Of a stretch of DNA of 64,000 nt, positions 1-8,131 are shown in pieces. Positions within the stretch are counted from its first letter, which is position 1; each line of letters starts with the position of its first letter. The translations under genes and the position numbers were made by a program. The DNA lies in NCBI GenBank assembly GCA_023434325.1, contig JAEYSX010000003.1, positions 1-64,000 on the forward strand, in the 5' to 3' direction. The notes beneath the pieces were generated by a model. The model did no database searches and was not told where the DNA came from. It saw only the letters and a program-made list of their open reading frames with translations. Source of the stretch: Candidatus Parcubacteria bacterium (lineage in GTDB: Bacteria > Patescibacteriota > Saccharimonadia > Saccharimonadales > UBA4665).

Positions 1-454
1 TGTCATCTTTGTAGCTAGTGAAAATAATTGGGTCTTGAGCTGTACCTAGAGCGTTGAGAGTGCCGCCCTGTTGAACTTTAATGGACTTCCTCTCCGCATT
101 GTGGCCTTGAGTCTTCACAACAGTACCCTCTTCTATCGTCAAAGTTACTCCTTGAGGAATAGTTAAGGTATTGGTAATCATATACACCGCGCCCGACTGC
201 CAGGTTTCGTCTACGTACAGTACGCCGTTTTTCTCGACTACCGGCAAGTTGTTAGCACCCACCGTGTTAATCGTAGTAAAAGTAAATAAACTTAACACTA
301 GACCTAAAACGGACACAGTGAGCGACAGAATATCTGGCCATTTACGACGACCTCGTGCTAAATGACCCGACCCGACAAAATTCTTTGCACGCTTAATCCT
401 AAGCTCTAATACCGATGAAATCCTACCTACATTTTTGCTAGTCTTAATCTTCAT
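1..454 (-). CDS. N-terminus of a membrane-anchored right-handed beta-helix surface protein (partial)
   Basis: The reading frame opens at an ATG at 454 and runs off the window start (151 codons visible). A purine-rich GGGGGTGG lies just upstream, supporting the start. Residues 1-40 are basic, residues about 41-63 form one hydrophobic segment (signal anchor), and the rest shows the short strand-turn pattern of parallel beta-helix proteins (for example GVTLTIEEGTVVK, then GGTLNALGTAQDPIIFTS). Such proteins are usually exported surface or adhesive proteins. It follows the pilin gene on the same strand, separated by a terminator, so it is probably transcribed separately. The specific role is unknown and the C-terminal part is not visible. 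Confidence 0.72.
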   Translation of the reverse strand, partial: MKIKTSKNVGRISSVLELRIKRAKNFVGSGHLARGRRKWPDILSLTVSVLGLVLSLFTFTTINTVGANNLPVVEKNGVLYVDETWQSGAVYMITNTLTIPQGVTLTIEEGTVVKTQGHNAERKSIKVQQGGTLNALGTAQDPIIFTSYKDD

Positions 455-524
455 TGCCACCCCCTGCATAGTATTTACTAAAAATATAGCATGGCTAATT
501 TTATAAGCACAAGCTCTTTGAACA

Positions 525-560
525 TAAAATAAAGAGGTCGTGCCATCAAGCACGACCTCT
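525..560 (-). terminator. Rho-independent terminator after the pilin gene
   Basis: An 11-bp perfect stem, AGAGGTCGTGC at 533-543 pairing with 550-560 around a 6-nt loop, lies directly downstream of the pilin stop codon. Read on the minus strand it is followed by TTTATTTTATG. This should end the highly expressed pilin transcript. Confidence 0.88.
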
Positions 561-583
561 ACCTTCATTAAGCAGTGACTTTT

Positions 584-1099
584 TTAGCCGCCGATACACT
601 TGACGATATTACCGCTACCGCCCTCTGCTACGTAGAGAACTGCGTAGCTACGTGGGCTTGCCGTCGTACCAGAGGCAAGACCAGATGCAGTTGCATCACA
701 CTTCGCGCTGGTACCTGTGACTACTTGAATAGTTCCCAATGTAGAGTCTTTGGTAATCGCCTGGCTACTCCCCTTCAGGCTAGCAGCTGCAACACCCGAG
801 TCAACATTTGCGGTCTCAGTATTTGCGCTTGATCCCTGTGGACCGCTGATTGTAACCGTTGTGCCGCTCAATGACACGCTTCCAGGAAGTGTTCCATTGT
901 TGTTGCTGACATAGTTACCGACTGCCGTGAGCACGTTATTTGCAGACGTATTGAGAGCGTTGTTACGGCCTTGGCGCTGCAGAGCTGGGACGGCTATGAA
1001 CACGACGACCATGATCAGACCGGCGATTGCCAATACGATCAAAACCTCAATTATTGTAAATCCTTCGCTTTTCTTTGTACGCATTGCGGGTAAACGCAT
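584..1099 (-). CDS. Type IV pilin / pseudopilin, probable major pilin
   Basis: Encodes 171 residues. A short basic leader ends in Gly13, followed by FTIIEVLIVLAIAGLI, the class III prepilin signature with Glu at +5 of the mature protein, so a prepilin peptidase should cut after Gly13. Two cysteines (134 and 168) could close a C-terminal disulfide loop as in many pilins. The ATG at 1099 is preferred over the one at 1135 because AAAGGAG sits just before it, while the upstream ATG lies against the -10 box. It has its own promoter and a strong terminator and sits immediately downstream of pilC, which suggests expression at a higher level than the assembly genes. No prepilin peptidase gene is in the window. 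Confidence 0.9.
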   Translation of the reverse strand: MRLPAMRTKKSEGFTIIEVLIVLAIAGLIMVVVFIAVPALQRQGRNNALNTSANNVLTAVGNYVSNNNGTLPGSVSLSGTTVTISGPQGSSANTETANVDSGVAAASLKGSSQAITKDSTLGTIQVVTGTSAKCDATASGLASGTTASPRSYAVLYVAEGGSGNIVKCIGG

Positions 1100-1135
1100 G
1101 GCCACTCCTTTGTTAGTATTCTGCTTATGCTTCAT

Positions 1136-1164
1136 ATAGTAGAAGACTTGGGGTCAAAACGCAA
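1136..1164 (-). promoter_or_regulatory. Promoter of the pilin gene
   Basis: On the minus strand TTGCGT (1159-1164) and TACTAT (1136-1141) are separated by 17 bp, a sigma-70 type arrangement. It predicts a roughly 30-nt leader holding the AAAGGAG ribosome binding site before the ATG at 1099. Confidence 0.6.
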
Positions 1165-1214
1165 GCTGCAAACAGGGGTTATCCACACGTTTACCACAAG
1201 CATGCAGACGCCTT

Positions 1215-2432
1215 TTACTGCATAAATGACTGCCCCGCCAAGCCGTAAATAGGCAATAGCACAGCAGCAACGATGATAAAGGCGACGACACCCAAAACCA
1301 CCATAAGAACAGGCTCGATAATCGTCGAAATTGACTTAATCTGATCGTCTACTTCTTTTTCGAAGTAGTCCGCAGTCTTGCCGAGCATTTGCTCTAACGA
1401 ACCGGACTGCTCGCCAATCCTTAGCATGTTTGGCACGAGATCTAAGAAGTTGCGATCATTCTGCAGCGAGTCGGACAACGCCTTACCGCCCTTTACTTTG
1501 TCGGCAGCTTTATCCAGCGAAGCCTCGATGTGAACGTTGTCTACGGCGTCCCCCGTAATCTCGAGCATTTGGATAAGCGGTACGCCACTCCCAATTAGTG
1601 TTGCGCCGGTGCGGGCAAAGCGAGCCATATACAGCTTCATAAACAGCGGTGCTATCGGCCAAGCCCGCATTTTGAGCTTATCGATTGCCCTGCGGCCGCC
1701 CAAAGTGCGCGCCCATCGTGACGCAAAGAACACCCCTAGGCCGAGTAGTATCAACACAACCCACCAGAACTGAATGACAAAGTTAGAAATCCCTAGCATG
1801 ATGCGAGTAATGAGCGGCAGCTGCGCCCCCGGCATGCCCTCGTAGAGCGTCTGAACCTGCGGCAGCACCTGTACGAGCATAAAACCAAGGACACCTACCA
1901 TCACAAGCAATACGATGACTGGATAGACCATCGCGCCGCGCACCTTACTGATAAGGTCGGCGTCTTTTTCTTGTTGGATAGCCAGTCGCTCTAGCGCTTT
2001 GTCCAAAGTACCGGACGTCTCGCCCGCAGCTACCAAGCTAATGTACACACGGTTAAAAACTTGTGGGTGCTTGCCCATCGCAGCCGAGAGTGTTGACCCT
2101 GCCTCTACGTCGTTAATGACCTTGCTGACCACTACCTTAAGCGGCTTACTGACCGTCTGCTGATTAACCGTCCTCAGTGCTTGCACCAGAGGTAAACCGG
2201 CGTTAATCAACGTGCTGAGCTGGCGAGAAAAGATAACCTTATCTTTGGTCTTAACACGGTTAAACCGGCCACCAAAGCGATTAGCGCCAGCGTCTGCAAG
2301 CTTGATATCCAACGGCACCAAACCCTCTTTTGCAATCAGCTTTCCAGCGGACTGCTCGTCCTCGGCCTGCACCTCGGCCTTAATGTATTGGCCGGTGCTA
2401 GGGTCGCGCGCTGTGTAGCGATAATTGAGCAT
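1215..2432 (-). CDS. pilC: Type IV pilus inner-membrane platform protein PilC (GspF family)
   Basis: 405 residues, the usual length of the family. The protein anchors the pilus machine in the membrane and transmits ATPase motion to pilin assembly. Two repeated T2SS-F domains are visible: the first starts around FSRQLSTLINAGLPLVQAL (about residue 70) and the second around ARFARTGATLIGSGVPLIQ (about residue 270). Each is followed by long hydrophobic helices, with a final membrane segment near the C-terminus. It follows pilT by 8 nt and is the last assembly gene of the operon before the pilin. Family assignment is secure. Confidence 0.95.
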   Translation of the reverse strand: MLNYRYTARDPSTGQYIKAEVQAEDEQSAGKLIAKEGLVPLDIKLADAGANRFGGRFNRVKTKDKVIFSRQLSTLINAGLPLVQALRTVNQQTVSKPLKVVVSKVINDVEAGSTLSAAMGKHPQVFNRVYISLVAAGETSGTLDKALERLAIQQEKDADLISKVRGAMVYPVIVLLVMVGVLGFMLVQVLPQVQTLYEGMPGAQLPLITRIMLGISNFVIQFWWVVLILLGLGVFFASRWARTLGGRRAIDKLKMRAWPIAPLFMKLYMARFARTGATLIGSGVPLIQMLEITGDAVDNVHIEASLDKAADKVKGGKALSDSLQNDRNFLDLVPNMLRIGEQSGSLEQMLGKTADYFEKEVDDQIKSISTIIEPVLMVVLGVVAFIIVAAVLLPIYGLAGQSFMQ

Positions 2433-2440
2433 GGTAGCCG

Positions 2441-3508
2441 CTAGCCTCTCATCAACCGGTCAAGTTCGTCTTGGTCAACTGCCACCATCCGGGCATCGTC
2501 GTAGCTAATGATGCCGTTGTGGATGAGGTTAACGAGCGTCCTGTCCATAGACTGCATCCCGAATTCGTTTCCGGTCTGAATGACCGCCTCGAGCTGATGT
2601 GTCTTACCCTCGCGGATAATGTTGCGTACCGCTGGCGTTGCAACCAAGATTTCAGCCGCCGCCACTCGCCCACCACCAATGGTTGGCACGAGCCGCTGCG
2701 AAACGATGGACATAAGAATGTTGGACAACTGCGAACGAACCTGCGGCTGTTGGTGCGGCGGGAATACGTCGATCATACGGTCGATACTCTGGCTGGCAGA
2801 GTTAGTGTGCAACGTCGCGAACACCAAGTGTCCGGTTTCGGCGATAGTAATAGCGGAAGCGATGGTCTCGAGGTCGCGCATCTCACCGATCAATACCACG
2901 TCCGGATCTTCGCGCAAGGCAGATCGAAGCGCCGCCGAGAAGCTATAGGTGTCGTAGTGAACCTCTCGCTGCACAATCACTGACTTCTTAGAGCGGTGCG
3001 TGTATTCGATAGGATCTTCGATTGTAATAATGTGCTCTGCCCGCTCGCTATTGATCTTATTGATCATCGCCGCAAGCGTTGTGGACTTACCAGAGCCTGT
3101 CGGGCCGGTAACCAACACGAGGCCGCGAGGATAATCGGCAAATTTGTTAACGATTGGCGGCAAGCCCAGTTGCTCGATCGTCAGAATCTCGTTATTGATA
3201 AGCCGTAGTGCTGCAGCCAGATTACCCCGCTCGTGGAATGCGTTCACACGGAAGCGACCGAGGTCGCCAAAGGCGAAGCTAAAGTCAAACTCTTTGTCCT
3301 TGAGCAAGATCTGCTTTTGATCTTCGTCAAGAATAGCAAAAATAAGCGTTTCGACCGCCTCGTCACTTAATATATCGGCACCCGTAATCGGCATAAGCTT
3401 GCCATCTATACGGATGATCGGAGGCAGCCCCACCTGCAAATGCAAGTCGGAGGCTTTCTTCTTAACGACTTCTTCGAGGAGAACTTCGATTCTTGGTTGG
3501 CCTTGCAT
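2441..3508 (-). CDS. pilT: Pilus retraction ATPase PilT
   Basis: 355 residues. Hexameric ATPase that depolymerises the pilus and powers retraction or twitching. Walker A GPTGSGKS is at residues 135-142; the Asp and His boxes (EDPIEYTHRSKKS and LRSALREDPDVVLIGEMRD) and GHLVFATLHT are intact, and RMIDVFPPHQQPQVRSQLS matches PilT rather than PilB. It lies between pilB and pilC. Having both an extension and a retraction ATPase suggests a dynamic pilus that can pull, not just a secretion pseudopilus. Confidence 0.94.
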   Translation of the reverse strand: MQGQPRIEVLLEEVVKKKASDLHLQVGLPPIIRIDGKLMPITGADILSDEAVETLIFAILDEDQKQILLKDKEFDFSFAFGDLGRFRVNAFHERGNLAAALRLINNEILTIEQLGLPPIVNKFADYPRGLVLVTGPTGSGKSTTLAAMINKINSERAEHIITIEDPIEYTHRSKKSVIVQREVHYDTYSFSAALRSALREDPDVVLIGEMRDLETIASAITIAETGHLVFATLHTNSASQSIDRMIDVFPPHQQPQVRSQLSNILMSIVSQRLVPTIGGGRVAAAEILVATPAVRNIIREGKTHQLEAVIQTGNEFGMQSMDRTLVNLIHNGIISYDDARMVAVDQDELDRLMRG

Positions 3509-3534
3509 CCTATATGTCCATTCGTTATTTAGTT

Positions 3535-5319
3535 TTACGTACTTCCCGCGCTTGCGACCCGGTTTATTTCGGTGAGGGTTGTGTAGCCGTCCAGAGCCTT
3601 GAGGTAACCGTCCTCGCGCATGGTGACCATGCCTTGAGATTCGGCCATCTTCTGAATCTCGCTGCTTGGAGCGTGCTTCAGAATAAGCTCTTGTATCTGT
3701 TCGGTTACATTAAAGACCTCAAAGATACCTACGCGGCCCTTATAACCTCCGGGCGTGTCGGGGGTGTCCGTACCCTTGGTTAAAGTATAAGCGCTTTGAC
3801 CCGCCAGTGGCAAGGTCTTATGCCCAAGGTCTTCGGAGACTTTTGCCACCTCTTCTTTGGTTTTTGGTAACAAATTGCCAAGCGTGCGGCGAATCGCTTC
3901 GGTCTCTACCTTATCCGACTGATAGGTCTCTTGCTGGGGGCCGATTCGACGCACCAAACGCTGGCCAATAACAGTGCGAACAGTACTGGCAATAAGAAAC
4001 GGCTCGATGCCCATATCGAGCAGACGCGGCAAAATGCCGGCTGCCGAGTTGGTGTGCAGCGTACTAAACACCAAGTGCCCCGTAAGCGCAGCCTGTACGG
4101 CCAGCTCGGCCGTCTCTTTGTCGCGGATCTCCCCCACCATAACCACGTCGGGGTCCTGACGCAGAATAGAGCGCAGACCAGAACCAAACGTCAGCCCGAC
4201 ATCTGCATTAACCTGAATCTGGTTGATGCCCGGCATCTTGTACTCTACAGGGTCCTCTAGCGTAACAATATTGATCGCATCGCTCTTGATCTCGTGCAGC
4301 AGTGCATACAAAGATGTCGACTTACCGGAGCCGGTCGGGCCGGATGTAAGGATCATACCGCTGGTGTTTTTGATGCTTTCGCGTATGGTGCGTAGCGCCC
4401 GACCGGTGTAGCCCATGTCCTCGAGCCGGATACTTGTACCGCTCTTGTCGAGTAGACGTATAACTACCTGCTCACCCCAAACCGTGGGACTAATCGCGAC
4501 ACGCATGTCGATATCCTTACCGGCGGCGTTGATGCTAAACTCACCGTCCTGCGGGATACGGTGCTCGTCGATCTTAAGACTGGCCAAAATTTTGATGCGC
4601 GAGATAAGAGGCGGTTCGGTGCTCTTGGGCAGGCGCAAAATCTCGCGCAAGATACCGTCGATTCGGCAGCGGACTTTTAACGCAGTCTGCAAAGGCTCGA
4701 TGTGCACATCGCTTGCACCGTTTTTGGCGGCGTACTCCAAGATAGTCGACAGGGCCTTACTGATGGGCGAATCCTGCACAATATTATTGATTGTGTTGGT
4801 TTCGGTAGGATTGGGCGCGGTTTCGCCGAGCGGAGACTCCAGCCCACCAATATCGCCAGCCACTGCATCGGTAATATTCGCCTGATACTGACGAAGCACC
4901 TGCCTAATCCCTGCCTCGGACGCCGCATACACCTTAAGCGGTCGCCCAATCTTGTTACTTAAAAAGTCCACCGCTTGGACGTTGTCGGCGTCTAGCATAG
5001 CGACAACCAGACGATTCTGCATCTCGCCCAGAGGCACGGCCATATACCTGCTCGCCACCTCTTGCGGCAAAAGTTTTAACACATTAGGGTCGATGCGCGC
5101 ACTGCTGAGGTTTACGTACGGCACCTTGGTCGCCTGGGCGATTGCCTTCGTCAGCGCCTCGTCGCTTACCTTGTTGGAGTTAATAAGCAAGCTGAGCAAA
5201 GGCGAGTTTTCTTTGGCCGCCTGCTCCTTTAGCTGCACCAGTTCGTCCGCTGTCAAAACACCGTCAGCAACAAGCGTATCTTCGACCTGCTTTTGTGCCG
5301 CAGTAGACAAAACACTCAC
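3535..5319 (-). CDS. pilB: Pilus extension ATPase PilB (GspE family) without the zinc tetracysteine motif
   Basis: 594 residues. ATPase that drives pilin polymerisation. An N-terminal GspE_N-type domain covers about residues 1-150 and the ATPase core follows, with Walker A GPTGSGKS at 327-334, the Asp box LRQDPDVVMVGEIRDKETAE and GHLVFSTLHTNSAAGILPRL. In GspE/PilB relatives a zinc-binding CxxC pair normally sits after RLVRR and another before GYKGR. Here the positions read RLVRRIGPQQ and TDTPDTPGGYKGR, so all four cysteines are gone. Fifth gene of the pilM-led operon; a gap of 14 nt follows the small anchored protein gene. Confidence 0.95.
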   Translation of the reverse strand: MSVLSTAAQKQVEDTLVADGVLTADELVQLKEQAAKENSPLLSLLINSNKVSDEALTKAIAQATKVPYVNLSSARIDPNVLKLLPQEVASRYMAVPLGEMQNRLVVAMLDADNVQAVDFLSNKIGRPLKVYAASEAGIRQVLRQYQANITDAVAGDIGGLESPLGETAPNPTETNTINNIVQDSPISKALSTILEYAAKNGASDVHIEPLQTALKVRCRIDGILREILRLPKSTEPPLISRIKILASLKIDEHRIPQDGEFSINAAGKDIDMRVAISPTVWGEQVVIRLLDKSGTSIRLEDMGYTGRALRTIRESIKNTSGMILTSGPTGSGKSTSLYALLHEIKSDAINIVTLEDPVEYKMPGINQIQVNADVGLTFGSGLRSILRQDPDVVMVGEIRDKETAELAVQAALTGHLVFSTLHTNSAAGILPRLLDMGIEPFLIASTVRTVIGQRLVRRIGPQQETYQSDKVETEAIRRTLGNLLPKTKEEVAKVSEDLGHKTLPLAGQSAYTLTKGTDTPDTPGGYKGRVGIFEVFNVTEQIQELILKHAPSSEIQKMAESQGMVTMREDGYLKALDGYTTLTEINRVASAGST

Positions 5320-5333
5320 GGTCTACCTCCTGC

Positions 5334-5585
5334 CTACCGAGACGATGGATTGAACGGGTTAGGATTGTTGTTGTTGCCAATCTCAATCTGTTGTGTAGGG
5401 TTAACTGACTCTACATTGAAGTACCTGCGCGACGGCTGCGTGAATTCGGCTGTAATAACATCGACTTTCTCGGCGGTTTGCTCTCGGCTCTTTGGAGAAG
5501 AAAACATAAAACGAGAGACAACCAGCGACAGCACCGCGCTAACAAATACGATCACTAGAATGAGGGCGATGTCTTTTTGCTTCAT
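5334..5585 (-). CDS. Small membrane-anchored pilus-operon protein in the pilP position
   Basis: 83 residues: one N-terminal hydrophobic segment (about residues 5-27), then an extracytoplasmic tail ending in an Asn/Pro-rich stretch (IEIGNNNNPNPFNPSSR). Its start overlaps the pilO stop as ATGA. In diderm bacteria the gene after pilO is pilP, a lipoprotein linking PilNO to the secretin. This cell type should have no secretin, and I see no PilP lipobox or beta-domain here. It may be a lineage-specific PilO partner; function unknown. Confidence 0.75.
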   Translation of the reverse strand: MKQKDIALILVIVFVSAVLSLVVSRFMFSSPKSREQTAEKVDVITAEFTQPSRRYFNVESVNPTQQIEIGNNNNPNPFNPSSR

Positions 5586-6256
5586 TTCACGACCTCCTTT
5601 GTAATCTCCAGGCTTTTTTCTGGTTGATAGTATGTTTGCGCGGTCATAATTGCAGTCATGCTACTCTCGTCGCCGGACAGCTCCAGTGTGCCGATCTGGA
5701 ATGGGCGGATAGACTTAAGCAATACATCGACAAGTCCCTGAATAGATGCGTAAGATCCGCTCACCTGGAACTGCACAGGCATCGGCACCGGCTCGGGGTG
5801 AGGACTGGTTTGATTGCCGGCTTGGCCGACTTCTTCATCTGTACCGCTAATCGACAAGATGCTGAGCCCCTGACCGACGATGATCTTCTCTAAGCTAGTG
5901 GCAAGCGCCGGAAAGTCATATTTGCTGGGCAAAGCATCTAAGACCAGCTTGGCGTTATCGCCGTCGCGCTCGCTGTTACCGTCTTTTACGCCCCCCAAGA
6001 CATTAACGTCTTTACTGACAAAATCTTTGTACGCCGTGGCCAGGCTGTCTCTTGCCTCGAGGTCCGCCTGAAGCGTACTCAGCGCATCTTTCTTTAGGCC
6101 GATAACCTTGTTCTGGTAGCCGATCTGGCCGAGCAACGATTTGCCTGCAACCAGCGTGAACACGATTGCAAACGCCGCCAAAGCTGTAGCGATCACAATG
6201 GTACTGTTCGCTTTATTGATTAACGATCGCTTGGTCAATGAGGTTGTGCGTGCCAT
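5582..6256 (-). CDS. pilO: Type IV pilus assembly protein PilO-like
   Basis: 224 residues. One membrane helix near residues 20-42, then a coiled-coil stretch (IGLKKDALSTLQADLEARDS) and a ferredoxin-like periplasmic domain with the conserved PMPVQFQVSGSYASIQGLVD region typical of PilO. It is expected to pair with PilN and form the membrane alignment ring that connects cytoplasmic PilM to the pilus. Gene order (after pilN, 2-nt gap) supports the call. Sequence conservation in this family is low, so the name rests on domain layout and synteny. Confidence 0.85.
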   Translation of the reverse strand: MARTTSLTKRSLINKANSTIVIATALAAFAIVFTLVAGKSLLGQIGYQNKVIGLKKDALSTLQADLEARDSLATAYKDFVSKDVNVLGGVKDGNSERDGDNAKLVLDALPSKYDFPALATSLEKIIVGQGLSILSISGTDEEVGQAGNQTSPHPEPVPMPVQFQVSGSYASIQGLVDVLLKSIRPFQIGTLELSGDESSMTAIMTAQTYYQPEKSLEITKEVVK

Positions 6257-6258
6257 AT

Positions 6259-6939
6259 CTACTGACCTCCTCCCTGTCCTTGGAACAAAGCCGCTGGCTG
6301 CTCGATCTGAGATCGAGTCGTAATCTTATTCGGTACGGTTAGCGTCACTTGCTCTGCCTCGCTAAATATGACCGGGTCAAACGCCAACGTAATACTGTAC
6401 GATGCGCCCTTGCTGTCGCGACCAAACGCAGCCAACACCACATCCTTGAATGACGGGCGCTCATCCTTTGACGCGCTCTCGGTATGGAACGTAGTGAACT
6501 TGAGTGTATCGACAAACTTGTTGACGGTCTCGAGGCTGGCAGCAGAACCGCTGATCGTCATCGTATTCTGCGCAAAATCTACGTTAAGTCGGGAGATGCT
6601 CACGTCGGACGGCGTGGACTGGTTCATATAGCCGAAGATCCTGGACGCCACGGGCTTACTTGCGTGCAGCGAAGGCAGCGAGCGCAACTGGTTCTGCACC
6701 GTCAACATCTTGGTTAAATCTGGTGTACTTTGCAGCTCGTCGCTCGAAGCGCTGATATCACGACTAAGGTCGGAGATACTCTTCTTTTGTACAACAAACA
6801 CAATAGAAACAAGCAGAATCAGTATGACCACGCTGGCGATAACGGATATGGTCGATATAAATAGTACTAATTGCTTTTGGCGATGGGCCTTGATGTACTG
6901 AATTTTGACATCCGGCAAAAGGTTGAATTGAACCGTCAT
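6259..6939 (-). CDS. pilN: Type IV pilus assembly protein PilN-like
   Basis: 226 residues. It starts with MTVQFNLLPDVKIQYI; the NLLPD motif near the N-terminus is the hallmark by which PilN docks to PilM. A single membrane helix (about residues 24-50), a coiled coil and a PilN/PilO-type domain follow. The start codon overlaps the pilM stop (ATGA), indicating translational coupling. Expected role: bitopic component of the PilMNO ring. Confidence 0.9.
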   Translation of the reverse strand: MTVQFNLLPDVKIQYIKAHRQKQLVLFISTISVIASVVILILLVSIVFVVQKKSISDLSRDISASSDELQSTPDLTKMLTVQNQLRSLPSLHASKPVASRIFGYMNQSTPSDVSISRLNVDFAQNTMTISGSAASLETVNKFVDTLKFTTFHTESASKDERPSFKDVVLAAFGRDSKGASYSITLAFDPVIFSEAEQVTLTVPNKITTRSQIEQPAALFQGQGGGQ

Positions 6940-7976
6940 TCTGCTCTCTCCGCTAATCCGGCAGCGACACCAAAGTGGTTTGACACTGCCAGCAGTTCAT
7001 TTTGGCGGTCCGGCGCAAACGAGACATTACGCCACGCATTGCCAATCTCGACCTCTACGCCAAATCTGTTGGCGATATACAAAGGGAATTCCGGCAAGGC
7101 AGAGGCGCCCCCGGTTACGACTACCCTGCTCACAGGAGTATCGGCATAGCGGCTCTGGAAGAACTTGATCGACTTGTCGATTTCGCCCATCAAAACATCA
7201 ACCGCGCCGGCGATAGCGTCGTGAATACGACCTTCGAGTTTATCTTTGCTCATGCCAAACTTGAACACAAATTGCCGTGCCTGGACGTCATCGATGTTGA
7301 GGTTTTGTGCGGCGGTGCGGATAATCGACTCTGCTCCCGTAGGTATAGATCGAGTTAGACGTGGCGCACCGCCAAGTGTCACCACTAAGTCAGTGCTTCG
7401 GCTTCCCATATCAAGCACCATTTGCGCCTGAGGCGAATCGCCGGGCATCAGTGCGCGGGTCAGCGCCAGGTTATCCGGCTCGAACGCAATCACATCTAGA
7501 CCTATAGACTCGAGCATATCAAGCCGCTGTTCGACAAAGCTGTTTTCTACGCTCGTCAATAGCACCTCAACTTTTGTCTTGTCTTTGGGTGAATCGCCGA
7601 TTATTGCCCAGTCCATCTTGGACTTATCCGGCTGAGTAGGAATCAACGAATCTGCTTGGTAGTGGATGGCTTTTGCCAATTCGTCGGGTGGTAAACGGTC
7701 AAAATCAACCACTGCTGTAAACACCTTGCTAGAGGGTATGCCGACCGCCACGTTACGCGTCGTTAGATTGGCCTGCGTTACCAGTTCTTTGATAACCTGC
7801 GCCAGTCGCTGCTGGTCGGTCTTGGAGTCGCTTAGAGTAAGTTTGCTATCGATAGGAACATATGCGTATCGCAACAGTGTTTTAACGGGACCATTACCGC
7901 GCAACTGCACTACCCGTACGGCAGTCGCACCGATATCCAGACCAAAAAATGACGATACGCCTGATAGTAAACTCAT
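6936..7976 (-). CDS. pilM: Type IV pilus assembly protein PilM (actin-like ATPase fold)
   Basis: 346 residues. Cytoplasmic actin-like protein that binds the PilN tail and links the ring to PilB/PilT. The phosphate-1 loop FFGLDIGATAVRVVQL is near residue 12, LDMGSRSTDLVV in the middle, and VVTGGASALPEF with the downstream helix in the C-terminal third. First gene of the pilus operon. A TATAAT box at 7984-7989 sits only 7 nt upstream of the ATG, so the transcript should be leaderless. Confidence 0.93.
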   Translation of the reverse strand: MSLLSGVSSFFGLDIGATAVRVVQLRGNGPVKTLLRYAYVPIDSKLTLSDSKTDQQRLAQVIKELVTQANLTTRNVAVGIPSSKVFTAVVDFDRLPPDELAKAIHYQADSLIPTQPDKSKMDWAIIGDSPKDKTKVEVLLTSVENSFVEQRLDMLESIGLDVIAFEPDNLALTRALMPGDSPQAQMVLDMGSRSTDLVVTLGGAPRLTRSIPTGAESIIRTAAQNLNIDDVQARQFVFKFGMSKDKLEGRIHDAIAGAVDVLMGEIDKSIKFFQSRYADTPVSRVVVTGGASALPEFPLYIANRFGVEVEIGNAWRNVSFAPDRQNELLAVSNHFGVAAGLAERAE

Positions 7977-7983
7977 TACTCTG

Positions 7984-8013
7984 ATTATACATAAGCTTTA
8001 TCGACCAGTGCAA
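7984..8013 (-). promoter_or_regulatory. Promoter of the pilM-led pilus operon
   Basis: On the minus strand TTGCAC (8008-8013) and TATAAT (7984-7989) are 18 bp apart. The -10 ends 7 nt before the pilM ATG, leaving essentially no 5' untranslated region. Confidence 0.65.
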
Positions 8014-8107
8014 GGACTGTCGGGCTAAACACGGGCGTTTATTATACGGCTAACTGCCCGTCCCTTACGGCGCGATGAGTTATCTCAACACCACCCTATA
8101 TCAATCT

Positions 8108-8127
8108 GTTAAAACGCACTTTTTAAC
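8108..8127 (-). terminator. Weak hairpin downstream of the large secreted protein gene
   Basis: GTTAAAA (8108-8114) pairs with TTTTAAC (8121-8127) just past the stop codon of the 764-residue gene. The stem is A/T-rich and only 7 bp, so it is a possible rather than a convincing terminator. A second inverted pair, ACGGGC/GCCCGT, lies slightly further on. Confidence 0.35.
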
Positions 8128-8131
8128 AAGA

